Shown here: one piece after another, positions 7,525-15,272 of the stretch | Position numbering within the stretch: the stretch's first letter is position 1 | Layout of the letters: the number at the start of each line of letters is the position of its first letter | NCBI RefSeq assembly: GCF_002150685.1 | Contig: NZ_MSSW01000080.1 | Span: 1-40,786, forward strand | Source of the DNA: Algoriphagus antarcticus | Lineage (GTDB): Bacteria > Bacteroidota > Bacteroidia > Cytophagales > Cyclobacteriaceae | Reading direction: 5' to 3' | DNA: 40,786 nucleotides | Position numbers and translations under genes: made by a program | The notes under the pieces: model-generated | Told to the model about the DNA's origin: nothing | Database searches by the model: none | Seen by the model: only the letters and a program-made list of their open reading frames with translations

Positions 7525-7602
7525 CTTCAGATTTTTTTCCAAAAGGTTGATAAAAGTTATTTTGGTAAAAAATCGACTACGCTAAGCTGAGGGAAAAGTA
7601 GG

Positions 7603-8424
7603 TCAAGACGATTGCAATGCAGAAAATCTATGCTTGAAGTTATCCACATAATTTCTACTCAATCGGAGTACCTGTTGATTGGAAAGCTGGATATCATAGT
7701 CCCCATTTAGGCGAGATTTATATGAAATAACTTTGGTGAGATTTACGATAGTGGACTTATGAATTCTCACAAACTTCTCAGGATCCAGCTGATCCAAAAC
7801 CGATTTGAGTGTGGCTGTATGAAGGTGTTTTCTGTCTAAAGAATGAATGGCGATGTAAGGAGCTTCCGCTGCTATATAGAAAATGTCCGAAGTTTTGATC
7901 GCAGTTTTTATCCTTGACGAACCTACAATCAGCTGGTCTATGTATTTTGAATTAGATTTCTCCTCTTTGATTGGCTTCTTTTTTCGTATCAACACCAAAG
8001 CAATCACCGAATAGATCAACAAGTATTTGTACAAATCCTCTGAGACCGTGTATCTCAAATTCCTGAGGAAAGTAAAGGTATGCTCATAGAAAAGTGCAGA
8101 AACCAAATGCACCAACCCCGCAAAAAGCAGCATGTGAAAAATGGAAGCGAGCAAAACAAAAAGTAGTCTCTTCACCAACAAAACAGGAATCTTGGCAAGT
8201 GCCAAAACCTTACTAAAAACACGATTCAGGATGAGAGCCACTGGCAAAATCAGGATCCAGAACGTATTGAAAAGGAAGGACTCTGATGCGTAAAACGAGT
8301 AATCATTATACCGTGAATGGAGGTAATCCTGAAAAATCGTCACCAGCAATATCAGAACCAAGACGACGAGATATTTCAGCGTCGCTTTGATTCTGGTTTT
8401 CTTTTGCTGGATTTCTTTGCTCAT
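7603..8424 (-). CDS. LytTR family transcriptional regulator with membrane anchor
   Basis: A 273-residue regulator. The first 150 residues contain four hydrophobic helices (about 14-30, 48-64, 84-108 and 134-148). Residues 165-270 are a LytTR DNA-binding domain, with the marks IFYIAAEAPYIAIHS, FVRIHKSTIVNLTKV and LSRNYVDNFKHRF. It has no receiver domain, so the signal probably enters through the membrane part or a partner. It begins four bases after the stop codon of the fic gene and is probably co-transcribed with it from the fic promoter. Family assignment is certain; target genes cannot be read from the sequence. Confidence 0.9.
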   Translation of the reverse strand: MSKEIQQKKTRIKATLKYLVVLVLILLVTIFQDYLHSRYNDYSFYASESFLFNTFWILILPVALILNRVFSKVLALAKIPVLLVKRLLFVLLASIFHMLLFAGLVHLVSALFYEHTFTFLRNLRYTVSEDLYKYLLIYSVIALVLIRKKKPIKEEKSNSKYIDQLIVGSSRIKTAIKTSDIFYIAAEAPYIAIHSLDRKHLHTATLKSVLDQLDPEKFVRIHKSTIVNLTKVISYKSRLNGDYDIQLSNQQVLRLSRNYVDNFKHRFSALQSS

Positions 8425-8428
8425 GGAT

Positions 8429-9496
8429 CTAAGGTCTAACTGTCAGCAGCGCAAATAACTTCTCGTTCACATAGTAATTTCCCGTACCCAATTTCTCCTT
8501 TCGAAGTACGCCATCCTCCGCAAGTTTATTGAGGTAATTGGCAGCGGTGATTCTTGATACGCCCAGATCTCGCACGATAAACTCAATCTTAGTATAGGGA
8601 TGCTTGAAGAGATTATTCAGCAGCCCCTGAGAGTAAAACTTGTAATTGTCACGTAGTTGAATCTTCATTTCTGCCATCAGAACTTTCAGGTTTTCGATCA
8701 AAATAATTGTCTCACGAGCAGTATTTTCCACTCCCGATATCATATAAGATAACCAATTTTCCCAATCCCCATTTTCTCGGACTCCTTGAAGTAACCTGTA
8801 ATAATCCGCTTTGTTTCGAATGATATGGCTACTGAGATACAGAATTGGAATCTTCTGCAATCCACCCAAAATCAGATACAAAATATTGATAATCCTTCCT
8901 GTCCGTCCATTTCCATCATAGAACGGGTGGATACTCTCAAACTGAAAGTGAATGATAGCCATCTTCACCAGCGGATCATAATCGCTTAGTTCTGGTCGAT
9001 TGATAAACTGCTCCAGATTTGACATCAGCGCAAGGATCTCATCGGCATCTTGCGGAGGTAGGTAGACAGTCTCTCCAGTCTGAGCATTTTTCAGCGCCGT
9101 GCCGGGAAGCTTTCTAAAACCCGCATTATTTCCCACCAAAATTTCTTGAATCTCCAATATGATCTGATTGGTCAGCAATCCTTTCTTCTCCACCAACTCA
9201 AATCCATGCTTCATCGCCGCCACATAATTCTGAACTTCTTTGATCGCAGGAGTCATGGATTCAAATTCCAAGTCAGACTTGAATAGCTCATCATGTGTGG
9301 TGATAATATTCTCCACGGCAGAACTGTCCTTGGCTTCTTGGATCGCCAAGGTATTCAGCAAAATCTCGTGATTGGGAATGGAATAAATCAAGCCTTTCAG
9401 CTCCGCCAAAGCTGCATGAGCAGCTGGAAGTTGCTTGAGGATGGACTTGGATTCCAAGTCATCTTCGTAAGGCAAAGGAGTCAGTAGCCAAGTCAT
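8429..9496 (-). CDS. Fic family protein with C-terminal winged helix
   Basis: A 355-residue Fic (AMP-transfer) protein. The catalytic motif HPFYDGNGRTGR is complete at residues 190-201, with H190 as the expected base. An N-terminal inhibitory motif of the (S/T)xxxE(G/N) type is at residues 58-63 (SSAVEN), so E62 should block ATP productively binding until it is displaced. The C-terminal region (about 290-345, KIEFIVRDLGVSRITAANYL) is a winged helix-turn-helix that can bind DNA. The promoter region carries two copies of a 33-base dyad repeat, the first covering its -7 box and start codon; I infer self-repression. The downstream LytTR gene follows after four bases. The target protein is unknown. 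Confidence 0.93.
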   Translation of the reverse strand: MTWLLTPLPYEDDLESKSILKQLPAAHAALAELKGLIYSIPNHEILLNTLAIQEAKDSSAVENIITTHDELFKSDLEFESMTPAIKEVQNYVAAMKHGFELVEKKGLLTNQIILEIQEILVGNNAGFRKLPGTALKNAQTGETVYLPPQDADEILALMSNLEQFINRPELSDYDPLVKMAIIHFQFESIHPFYDGNGRTGRIINILYLILGGLQKIPILYLSSHIIRNKADYYRLLQGVRENGDWENWLSYMISGVENTARETIILIENLKVLMAEMKIQLRDNYKFYSQGLLNNLFKHPYTKIEFIVRDLGVSRITAANYLNKLAEDGVLRKEKLGTGNYYVNEKLFALLTVRP

Positions 9497-9526
9497 ATGT
9501 AAAGATTTTTCGATTTTCTTTACAAA
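9494..9526. promoter_or_regulatory. Fic operator copy 1 (33-base dyad repeat)
   Basis: This block matches the block at 9577-9609 at 31 of 33 positions. Each is itself a dyad, with TGTAAAG facing CTTTACA across about 13 bases. Copy 1 overlaps the fic start codon, the predicted transcription start and the end of the -7 box, which is where a repressor would act. The likely binder is the winged helix of the Fic protein itself (inference). Confidence 0.6.
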
Positions 9527-9552
9527 GGTAGATCCTTATGTAAAGAAAGCAA
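9523..9552 (-). promoter_or_regulatory. Promoter of the fic-LytTR operon
   Basis: Read on the minus strand: TTG at 9552-9550, a 19-base spacer, then TACCTTTG at 9530-9523. This is an exact TTG-N19-TAnnTTTG promoter, the same layout as before the TPP riboswitch. The expected transcription start is near 9516, about 20 bases before the ATG. Confidence 0.7.
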
Positions 9553-9576
9553 GGGTTTTCTATACATATCATTAGA

Positions 9577-9609
9577 CATATGTAAAGATTATTCGATTTT
9601 CTTTACATA
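9577..9609. promoter_or_regulatory. Fic operator copy 2 (33-base dyad repeat)
   Basis: This is the second copy of the TGTAAAG/CTTTACA dyad block, 83 bases upstream of copy 1. It too ends in an ATG on the minus strand, which opens a 19-codon frame closing with a TAA at 9521-9519. Further single TGTAAA half-sites lie near 9538 and 9622. Confidence 0.55.
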
Positions 9610-9658
9610 TACAAAGGGATATGTAAAACAACTTTATATATAGGTATGGAAAAATATG

Positions 9659-9690
9659 TGCGAATGTAGGGACGAATAATGATTCGCACC
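9659..9690. repeat. Short palindromic repeat, GTAGGGRCGAATAATNATTCGC type
   Basis: TGCGAAT (9659-9665) faces ATTCGCA (9682-9688), with GTAGGGACGAATAATGATTCGC in between. This resembles a common interspersed palindrome of environmental bacteria (from memory). It lies between the FabZ-like gene and the fic promoter. Confidence 0.4.
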
Positions 9691-9706
9691 GCCAGTCTGC
9701 GAAAAT

Positions 9707-10126
9707 TTAGTTATTTAATTTAGCGCAGATCCAAGAAGCCTCTGCCACAAGTTCATCCATCACATAAGCAACACCTTCTTGTTTAATCAAACGTTCACTC
9801 ACACGTATGTTTTTTACAACGTATTTGATTTCCGTTTCATACGTTACTCCTTTAAAGAATTTAACTTTATCCATGCTCACAAGCCCAAAAAAGCCATCTG
9901 CAAGTCCAAGCATTTTAATTCCTGCACCTCCACACTGAGCCATTGATTCAATTAAAATCATTCCCGGAATAAATCCTGAATCTGGAAAACTCCCCAAAAG
10001 CATTGCATCATTGCTCTTGCTAAATGTCTTAATCCCAATAATTTCTTCAGCAGAAGCACTGACAATTTCATCTACAAAAAGGAAAGGGAAACGATGAGGA
10101 ATTAAGGATTCAATAGTAGTATTCAT
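9707..10126 (-). CDS. FabZ-like hotdog protein lacking the catalytic histidine
   Basis: 139 residues from the ATG at 10126; an earlier ATG at 10156 would add ten residues not usual for the family. The sequence opens with SLIPHRFPFLFVDEI (residues 7-21), as in FabZ 3-hydroxyacyl-ACP dehydratases. At the active site, FabZ has GHFPxxPxxPGxxxxExxAQ; here it reads GSFPDSGFIPGMILIESMAQ, so the catalytic His is replaced by S46 while the Glu partner E60 remains. It may have lost dehydratase activity, or act on another thioester or as a partner subunit. It stands alone, with no fatty-acid or polyene cluster beside it. The fold is well supported; the activity is doubtful. Confidence 0.85.
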   Translation of the reverse strand: MNTTIESLIPHRFPFLFVDEIVSASAEEIIGIKTFSKSNDAMLLGSFPDSGFIPGMILIESMAQCGGAGIKMLGLADGFFGLVSMDKVKFFKGVTYETEIKYVVKNIRVSERLIKQEGVAYVMDELVAEASWICAKLNN

Positions 10127-10240
10127 GATGAGACTATAATTTTCATAGGAAAACATAATATATCAATTTCACAGGAAAGACACTTTAGAGCGATGCGAAT
10201 AAAATTCTGAATACCAGCTAACAAGGTTGCTAACTTTTCT

Positions 10241-10260
10241 GGGCGAAAGATTTTTCGCCC
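10241..10260. terminator. Hairpin downstream of the amidohydrolase gene
   Basis: GGGCGAAA (10241-10248) pairs with TTTCGCCC (10253-10260) around a four-base loop, 20 bases past the amidohydrolase stop codon. No strong T-run follows on the minus strand, so it may instead be a palindromic repeat. Confidence 0.45.
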
Positions 10261-10280
10261 CTTCTACCAATCCAACCATA

Positions 10281-11399
10281 TCAATCCGGAAACAACGTCT
10301 TATCCATTCCTGGTACAATCCGCAACGCATTTTTGTAATACAATTTTTTCAAAACCTCATCGGAAAGCCCCAAACCATACATTGACCAGAAGGCATGGTA
10401 CTTTTTGTAATAAGGAAAATACTCGTCCTCAGTCTCTAGCACCCGGAAGTAAGTGTAAAACTCCTCTTTATTGTAAGCATCCTTTCCGAAAAGAACGCGA
10501 TCCTGATACTTTTCAAAAAATTCCTTGGCACGTCTCGGCTGGCGACCAAACTCAGCAATCACAGCACCAATCCCAAAATTCACGTTTGGATACTTCTCCA
10601 AATGCGCACTTGCCGCATCCAGGTCATTGGCCATCCAGCCCATGTGAGCATTGATAAATGTCGTTTCCGGGTGCTTCGCAAAAATATCGTGTTGCTCAGC
10701 CATAATCTGCTCGAAAGGCGCTGGATTATCAGCTCCTCGCTTACGATTTGGATTGATTTTCAATTCTAACCAGCGCTCATTGTTTTCATCGACGGGCTGC
10801 CAAAACTGGGCAGGATCGGCAGAGTGAATGATCACAGGTATTCCCAATTCACCTGCTTTTGCCCAGACAGCATCCAAATCCGGATGATTTACCGGAACTC
10901 TTTTACCAGTTACATCTGTCACATTCAGACCAAGACTTTTATAGATCTTCAAGCCACTTGCGCCTGCGGCCACATCTTCCTCCAATTCCTTCACTGCTAT
11001 CCTAGACCAATTTTCATCCCCAAATCCGGCAAAATTGAGATTGGTGAAAACCATAAATCTCCCGGGAGCATGGGTATTGAATTCTTTGATCATCCCTTTG
11101 ATATATTCCTGCTGGGTATTACTATCTCCGCGACCAAAGCCTCTCCCGCTTAGATTCACCATCACTCCCATGTTGATCTCATCCATTTCGGAGATCAACT
11201 GATCGATTTTCTTCTCGTCCACTCCGCCCTGATGGCTGTGAATATCTACAAAAGGAAATTTTGCCCGCTTTACTGGATGCTCAGGTACTTTCAAGGTGGA
11301 AGGTGGATTGTATTCCTCAAAACTCATGTCTTGGGCTAGGGAGGCATTTCCAAACAATAGAAGTAACGATACAAACAAAAATTTTGTAGAACTATTCAT
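10281..11399 (-). CDS. Secreted amidohydrolase family protein (amidohydrolase_2-like)
   Basis: A 372-residue TIM-barrel hydrolase with a signal peptide (residues 1-22, ending SLAQ), so it is exported to the periplasm or beyond. Metal-site features appear in order: DIHSHQGG (H54, H56), a Lys in GASGLKIYKSLG, IIHSADPAQFW, FINAHMGW, and LFGKDAYN with the final Asp. This is the pattern of the 2-pyrone-dicarboxylate lactonase or decarboxylase group of amidohydrolases. Export is less usual for this group but is seen in Bacteroidota. The substrate cannot be read. It is separated from the M14 peptidase gene by a strong terminator, so it probably has its own promoter. Confidence 0.85.
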   Translation of the reverse strand: MNSSTKFLFVSLLLLFGNASLAQDMSFEEYNPPSTLKVPEHPVKRAKFPFVDIHSHQGGVDEKKIDQLISEMDEINMGVMVNLSGRGFGRGDSNTQQEYIKGMIKEFNTHAPGRFMVFTNLNFAGFGDENWSRIAVKELEEDVAAGASGLKIYKSLGLNVTDVTGKRVPVNHPDLDAVWAKAGELGIPVIIHSADPAQFWQPVDENNERWLELKINPNRKRGADNPAPFEQIMAEQHDIFAKHPETTFINAHMGWMANDLDAASAHLEKYPNVNFGIGAVIAEFGRQPRRAKEFFEKYQDRVLFGKDAYNKEEFYTYFRVLETEDEYFPYYKKYHAFWSMYGLGLSDEVLKKLYYKNALRIVPGMDKTLFPD

Positions 11400-11471
11400 A
11401 GACTAGCTTTTAGAGTTGATTAGGCTTGCTTACGCAAAATATTATAGAACAGTTAAGTATATTGAAAATAG

Positions 11472-11499
11472 AAAATCCCGAGTCTTCGCTCGGGATTTT
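11472..11499 (-). terminator. Rho-independent terminator of the M14 peptidase gene
   Basis: AAAATCCCGAG (11472-11482) and CTCGGGATTTT (11489-11499) form a perfect 11-base stem around a six-base loop, with the T-run built into the stem end. It lies 14 bases past the peptidase stop codon. Confidence 0.85.
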
Positions 11500-11512
11500 C
11501 AAATATGAGTAT

Positions 11513-14068
11513 TTATTTAGTCGTGCCACTTTGGATCACCTGTCCAAAGAAGATGGCATTCATGTAGAGTTTATTGGTACCAAACCAGAATGCCCGGAAG
11601 TTCATATTATCAGCGAAGGCAACGATACGCCCGCTTCCAACTCCAGAAATTTGAATCACAGATCCGTTCTCAATACCCGGAAGATTTGAAGGATGAATAT
11701 ATCCTGATGCCAACGGCTTATCTGTGTAAACCAATGGATTTGCATACGGATTTTCTGATGGCTCTAAGAATAGGTTGTCATTTCTGAAGGTGTGGATATC
11801 TGAATTGATATAACCATAGCCGATTGGGTGAGTGAGGTCAAGTGTCGCATTGAAAATTGCTCCACCTGTTACTTTCGCCCCTCTTTCGTTTTCATAATCT
11901 GAGTAGCTTTTTTGAAGAGCAGAATCTGGTTCAGCTCCATCACGAAACTTCAAATCCCCCACTTCATTCTCAGAAAGGAATTGAAGTGCTCCGCCTTTTG
12001 CAAGCAATGTTCCTCCACCCGAAATCCAGGATTTAAGTGTAGCAGCTCCAGGTTTTCCCAAACTACTGTATCTACCATCTGGCATTAGAATAACATTGTA
12101 TCTGTCCAGCGTGCTGCCTCCGATTCTATCCATTGGCAGCAGAGTGATAGGCATTTCGTAGCGCTGATCCAGCAAGTGCCAGATTTCACCTGCTTCGTAG
12201 CTGTCCACGCCACCCTCTACCAGCAAGGCAATTTCCGGCTTGTCCAGCGGCAACATATTTGGAGAACCAATATTCAGCCCTTCAGTATATCCAGTGGTCA
12301 ACCCGTAGATATCTACCGTGGATTCCAGGGCTATTTCAGAAAGTTTGTTGAAAAATGCCTGATCATCCAATCCGCTATCTCCTTTGTCAATGAGCAAAGT
12401 ACCTCGCCCATATTCTTTACCTTCTGCTGTGGAGAATTCTCCTGTAGCGACTCTAACCTGAAAATCTGCTTCCATCAACTTATATGCAGCCTTCGGTGAA
12501 TAATAATCCGTCCACTCCATCGCGTACTGATAAGCTCCCACATCACCAATCACTTTTCCTGGAGTCAAAGCCAAAGAACTTTTTGAGATTTCATTCACAC
12601 TTGCAAGGTTCAAAATCTGACTATTCAGCGCCATATAGTCCAAATTGAAAGCCATAGGATAGGTCCAAGCGGAAATATCATAAAACAAGCTGTCCTTAAA
12701 TGTATTTCTTGTCTCGAACATCGCCTTGATCAATCTATACTGAGGCTGATCCGCTGGAACTATGTAGGAATTCTCGCGCTGAAATTCTTTCCCATTTACA
12801 GTAATATCATCATTCAGACTGAACACTTTGATGTCATGCTGCAAGATCAAATCTGCTAAATGATAGCTTCTCGCATCGTCATCCTTACTTCCAAAAATGT
12901 AGGCTTTATTCACATCCGCATCCACTTCCTTTTGAATGTCGTTGTAGAAATCCTTCATGAATTGATTCAACTCCTGACGCATTTCCTTAGCCGCCTGAAA
13001 GGAGGAAAGGTTTGCCGTGAATTGATTTCTGATGGTAAAAGGAAAACTCAACATACCATTTACACTTTCTTGCAAGTGACCTCTTGAGCTTGCCTGCTCA
13101 AACAAAATCCCGATAGATCCCTGCACATCCGGATAGGTTGAGCCTTTTCCATAATAATAGTCATCGTAACTCTCCTCACTATAATACATCGAGCCAATCT
13201 GATCCAACGCTTTTGCATGGTAGGTTCCGATTTTCTTCGTCAACTCAAAGTTTTTCACCGGCGTAAGTGGGTGCATTCTTGCCGGTACTCCTGGCTGGAA
13301 AAAGAACGTACTGTTTGTTCCCATCTCATGAAAATCCAAATGGATATTCGGTAGCCATTCTTGGAAAACACGAACTCTATTTCTAGACTCTGGATGCTGA
13401 ACCGGTAGCCAATCACGATTCAGGTCAAACCAATAATGATTAGTTCTGCCTCGTGGCCAAGCTTCGTTAAACTCCGCATTGTTAGGATCCCCGTTCATAT
13501 TATACGACTTGTGCGTATTTACCCAAGACGCGAAGCGATTCAAGCCATCGGGATTAATAGCTGGATCCAGTAGCAAAATCATGTTGTCCAAGTCTCCGGC
13601 GATTTCCTTGGCGGCAGCAAAATGATACGCTGCCAAAAGAGAAGCATTGGCACCACTGGGCTCATTGCCATGAACAGAATAGCCCATAAACATCACTACC
13701 GGCATTTTCTCAATATCTACTGAAGCTCCCGAATCTCTAAGTTTTTTCCGATCCGCTTTGATCTGCTCAATCTTCGCAAAATTAGCCGGAGAAGTGATGG
13801 TCAGCAAAACCTGCGGTCTTTTCTCGTAAGTTCTCCCTGTTTCTTCGAAAGTCACACGATCCGAAGCCTCTGCCACAGCCTTCATGTACATCACAAGTTG
13901 ATCATGACTTACATGCCATTCTCCCACTTCATAGCCCAACACTTCCTTTGGTGTCGGGATGGATTCATCGTAAGTATATCCCTTGGGTAGGTAATAGCTT
14001 AAGTCAACCTGAGCGTAAGTACACAGCGCAAAAAAGGACAAAAGCAGAGAAAGAAGACTTTTTTTCAT
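11513..14068 (-). CDS. Secreted M14 family zinc carboxypeptidase
   Basis: An 851-residue exported peptidase with a signal peptide (residues 1-20, ending CTYAQ). The zinc site is H133 and E136 in VHGNEPSG, plus H247 in LDFHEMG. The general-base Glu is E324 in GILFEQASS. LNRDWLPVQHPES (217-229) carries the substrate-binding region of M14 enzymes. The C-terminal half (about 400-850) is a long extra domain, with a glutamine-amidotransferase-like stretch near residue 620 on (ALLVEGGVDSYEAGEIW). This long architecture is common in Bacteroidota secreted M14 proteins. It probably removes C-terminal residues from peptides or wall fragments outside the cell. It ends in a strong terminator and has a 94-base gap before the divergent PLDc_N genes. 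Confidence 0.9.
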   Translation of the reverse strand: MKKSLLSLLLSFFALCTYAQVDLSYYLPKGYTYDESIPTPKEVLGYEVGEWHVSHDQLVMYMKAVAEASDRVTFEETGRTYEKRPQVLLTITSPANFAKIEQIKADRKKLRDSGASVDIEKMPVVMFMGYSVHGNEPSGANASLLAAYHFAAAKEIAGDLDNMILLLDPAINPDGLNRFASWVNTHKSYNMNGDPNNAEFNEAWPRGRTNHYWFDLNRDWLPVQHPESRNRVRVFQEWLPNIHLDFHEMGTNSTFFFQPGVPARMHPLTPVKNFELTKKIGTYHAKALDQIGSMYYSEESYDDYYYGKGSTYPDVQGSIGILFEQASSRGHLQESVNGMLSFPFTIRNQFTANLSSFQAAKEMRQELNQFMKDFYNDIQKEVDADVNKAYIFGSKDDDARSYHLADLILQHDIKVFSLNDDITVNGKEFQRENSYIVPADQPQYRLIKAMFETRNTFKDSLFYDISAWTYPMAFNLDYMALNSQILNLASVNEISKSSLALTPGKVIGDVGAYQYAMEWTDYYSPKAAYKLMEADFQVRVATGEFSTAEGKEYGRGTLLIDKGDSGLDDQAFFNKLSEIALESTVDIYGLTTGYTEGLNIGSPNMLPLDKPEIALLVEGGVDSYEAGEIWHLLDQRYEMPITLLPMDRIGGSTLDRYNVILMPDGRYSSLGKPGAATLKSWISGGGTLLAKGGALQFLSENEVGDLKFRDGAEPDSALQKSYSDYENERGAKVTGGAIFNATLDLTHPIGYGYINSDIHTFRNDNLFLEPSENPYANPLVYTDKPLASGYIHPSNLPGIENGSVIQISGVGSGRIVAFADNMNFRAFWFGTNKLYMNAIFFGQVIQSGTTK

Positions 14069-14162
14069 AGAGAGAGGGTGTTTAACTTTTTGCTAAATTG
14101 GTACATTGATTCCTTAAAAAAAGCTATTTTGGTTCAATGGTTAAAATAATTGAAGAATACAC

Positions 14163-14429
14163 ATGGATTTATTAGCTCCCGGAGAAGGCCTACTTACTTG
14201 GCAAATTTCATTCCTTTTATGTCTCGTTTACCTAGGTTTCTGGGCTTATGCGCTTTTCGATGCTTTACGCTCAGAATTTAGAGCGCCTCATAGCAAGTTT
14301 TTATGCGTACTAGCCATTCTCTTGGCACCAGTTATCGGCACATTTCTTTATTTGGCTATGGCGAGAAGTAGCAGAAAAAACAGACGTAATTTTAATCCCG
14401 AATTTTCAAAAAATATAACTTCTAACTAA
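14163..14429 (+). CDS. Small membrane protein with PLDc_N domain (first of three)
   Basis: 88 residues with two hydrophobic helices (about 16-36 and 46-66), the first ending in YALFDALRSEF and the second in APVIGTFLYLAMARSSRK. This helix - acidic/basic turn - helix - Pro-x-x-Gly pattern is the PLDc_N domain, known as the N-terminal membrane part of cardiolipin synthases. No phospholipase D catalytic domain is attached, so it is a free-standing version. It abuts the next gene (TAA then ATG with no gap). Confidence 0.75.
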   Translation: MDLLAPGEGLLTWQISFLLCLVYLGFWAYALFDALRSEFRAPHSKFLCVLAILLAPVIGTFLYLAMARSSRKNRRNFNPEFSKNITSN

Positions 14430-14663
14430 ATGACCCTTTCTTTTATTCAAAATATGGGCGGTGGCTTCATAATTATCTTCCTTCTTTTTGGTATTCTATA
14501 TGCCATATTGTGGATTTACTGTCTAGTGGACATCATTCGCTCTGAATTCAAAGACCCCAACATGAAAATAATCTGGATTGTAATTCTCCTTTTTGCGCAG
14601 GGAATCGGTCCGATAGTCTATTTAGTTTTGGGAAAAGGTACGAAAACCACTTACTCTTCTTGA
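14430..14663 (+). CDS. Small membrane protein with PLDc_N domain (second of three)
   Basis: 77 residues. Two membrane helices (about 12-34 and 44-66) frame CLVDIIRSEFKDPNMKIIWIVILLF, and the second ends GIGPIVYLVLGKG. The domain is the same as in the genes on either side; it is similar to but not a recent copy of the first. One base separates it from the next start codon. Confidence 0.78.
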   Translation: MTLSFIQNMGGGFIIIFLLFGILYAILWIYCLVDIIRSEFKDPNMKIIWIVILLFAQGIGPIVYLVLGKGTKTTYSS

Positions 14664-14664
14664 T

Positions 14665-14838
14665 ATGTTTGGATTAGGAGCTATTGGATTAATAATCTAC
14701 GTATTTACTATTTTCGATGTGGTGAGCGGTAAGTTTACCAACCCAAACGACAAATTGATCTGGGTTGTGATTGTGGTTTTGGTTCCATTAGTAGGGGCTA
14801 TTCTTTGGTTTTTGATCGGTAGGGGGAAGAGGATTTGA
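14665..14838 (+). CDS. Very small membrane protein with PLDc_N domain (third of three)
   Basis: 57 residues (MFGLGAIGLIIYVFTIFDVV, then NPNDKLIWVVIVVLVPLVGAI, ending GRGKRI). It keeps both PLDc_N helices, the D-V-V turn and the P-x-V-G motif before a basic tail. The ATG follows the previous stop codon by one base. The inverted-repeat element begins nine bases after its stop, so any further operon genes may have been cut off. Confidence 0.75.
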   Translation: MFGLGAIGLIIYVFTIFDVVSGKFTNPNDKLIWVVIVVLVPLVGAILWFLIGRGKRI

Positions 14839-14846
14839 GATAAACA

Positions 14847-15117
14847 TTTATGATTACCCGCGATGATGCCAGTAGCCATAATTTCTTTGCTTTACTTGAT
14901 GGAAGACAGAAGACGAATGACCGAATGACCTTGCCTTTTTCTGGTGCAAGTGAGGATATACATATCTGATAATTTGTATGTACGCTTTTTCTGCCAGTAA
15001 GCGAATTCTCTTTGGTTAACGGATTGAAAGACCGATGACCGGAGTAAAGCAGAATTCAATATGCCTATGGATTTTCGATCATAAATTTTCTACTGGCAAG
15101 ATTCCGTATAATCATAT
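14847..15117. mobile_element. Inverted-repeat (MITE-like) element, copy A
   Basis: The left arm at 14847-14877 carries CCGC-N5-TGCCAGT. The right arm at about 15090-15117 carries the same pattern inverted (TGCCAGT five bases from ACGG, preceded by ATATGATTATA). Inside each arm follows a TTCTTTGCTTTA-like block, so the two ends mirror each other for some 45 bases. A third arm-like copy (CGC-N6-TGCCAGT) lies inside at 14973-15000. No coding frame is present. The left arm closely resembles the inverted right arm of copy B (20089-20124). Confidence 0.5.
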
Positions 15118-15251
15118 CTGATAAAATTGAGAAAGCACTATCCAAAGCTAAAAGCCAGAAAAACTTTAATGTTCACAAATATTGTGGAAGCCTAACACTA
15201 AAGAAAGACCCATAAGTCATTCAGAAGTTGATGAGAAATGAATGGGGATAG
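15111..15251 (+). pseudogene. Remnant of an antitoxin gene
   Basis: The frame reads IEKALSKAKSQKNFNVHKYCGSLTLKKDP, then a TAA stop at 15213-15215, then VIQKLMRNEWG and a TAG. A helix, then KYCG...LKxDPxxIQKxxRxEW at the C-terminus, is a tail I know from small Bacteroidota antitoxins placed before PIN toxins. The N-terminal part is absent: the sequence runs back into the right arm of copy A. It directly precedes the PIN-toxin remnant, which fits the usual gene order. Confidence 0.55.
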
Positions 15252-15272
15252 TTCAACATCACTCTTTACTAG

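Noticed and set aside
11426..11689. Plus-strand frame of 87 codons near the M14 terminator
   Set aside because: It runs through the terminator stem and the end of the M14 gene on the other strand.
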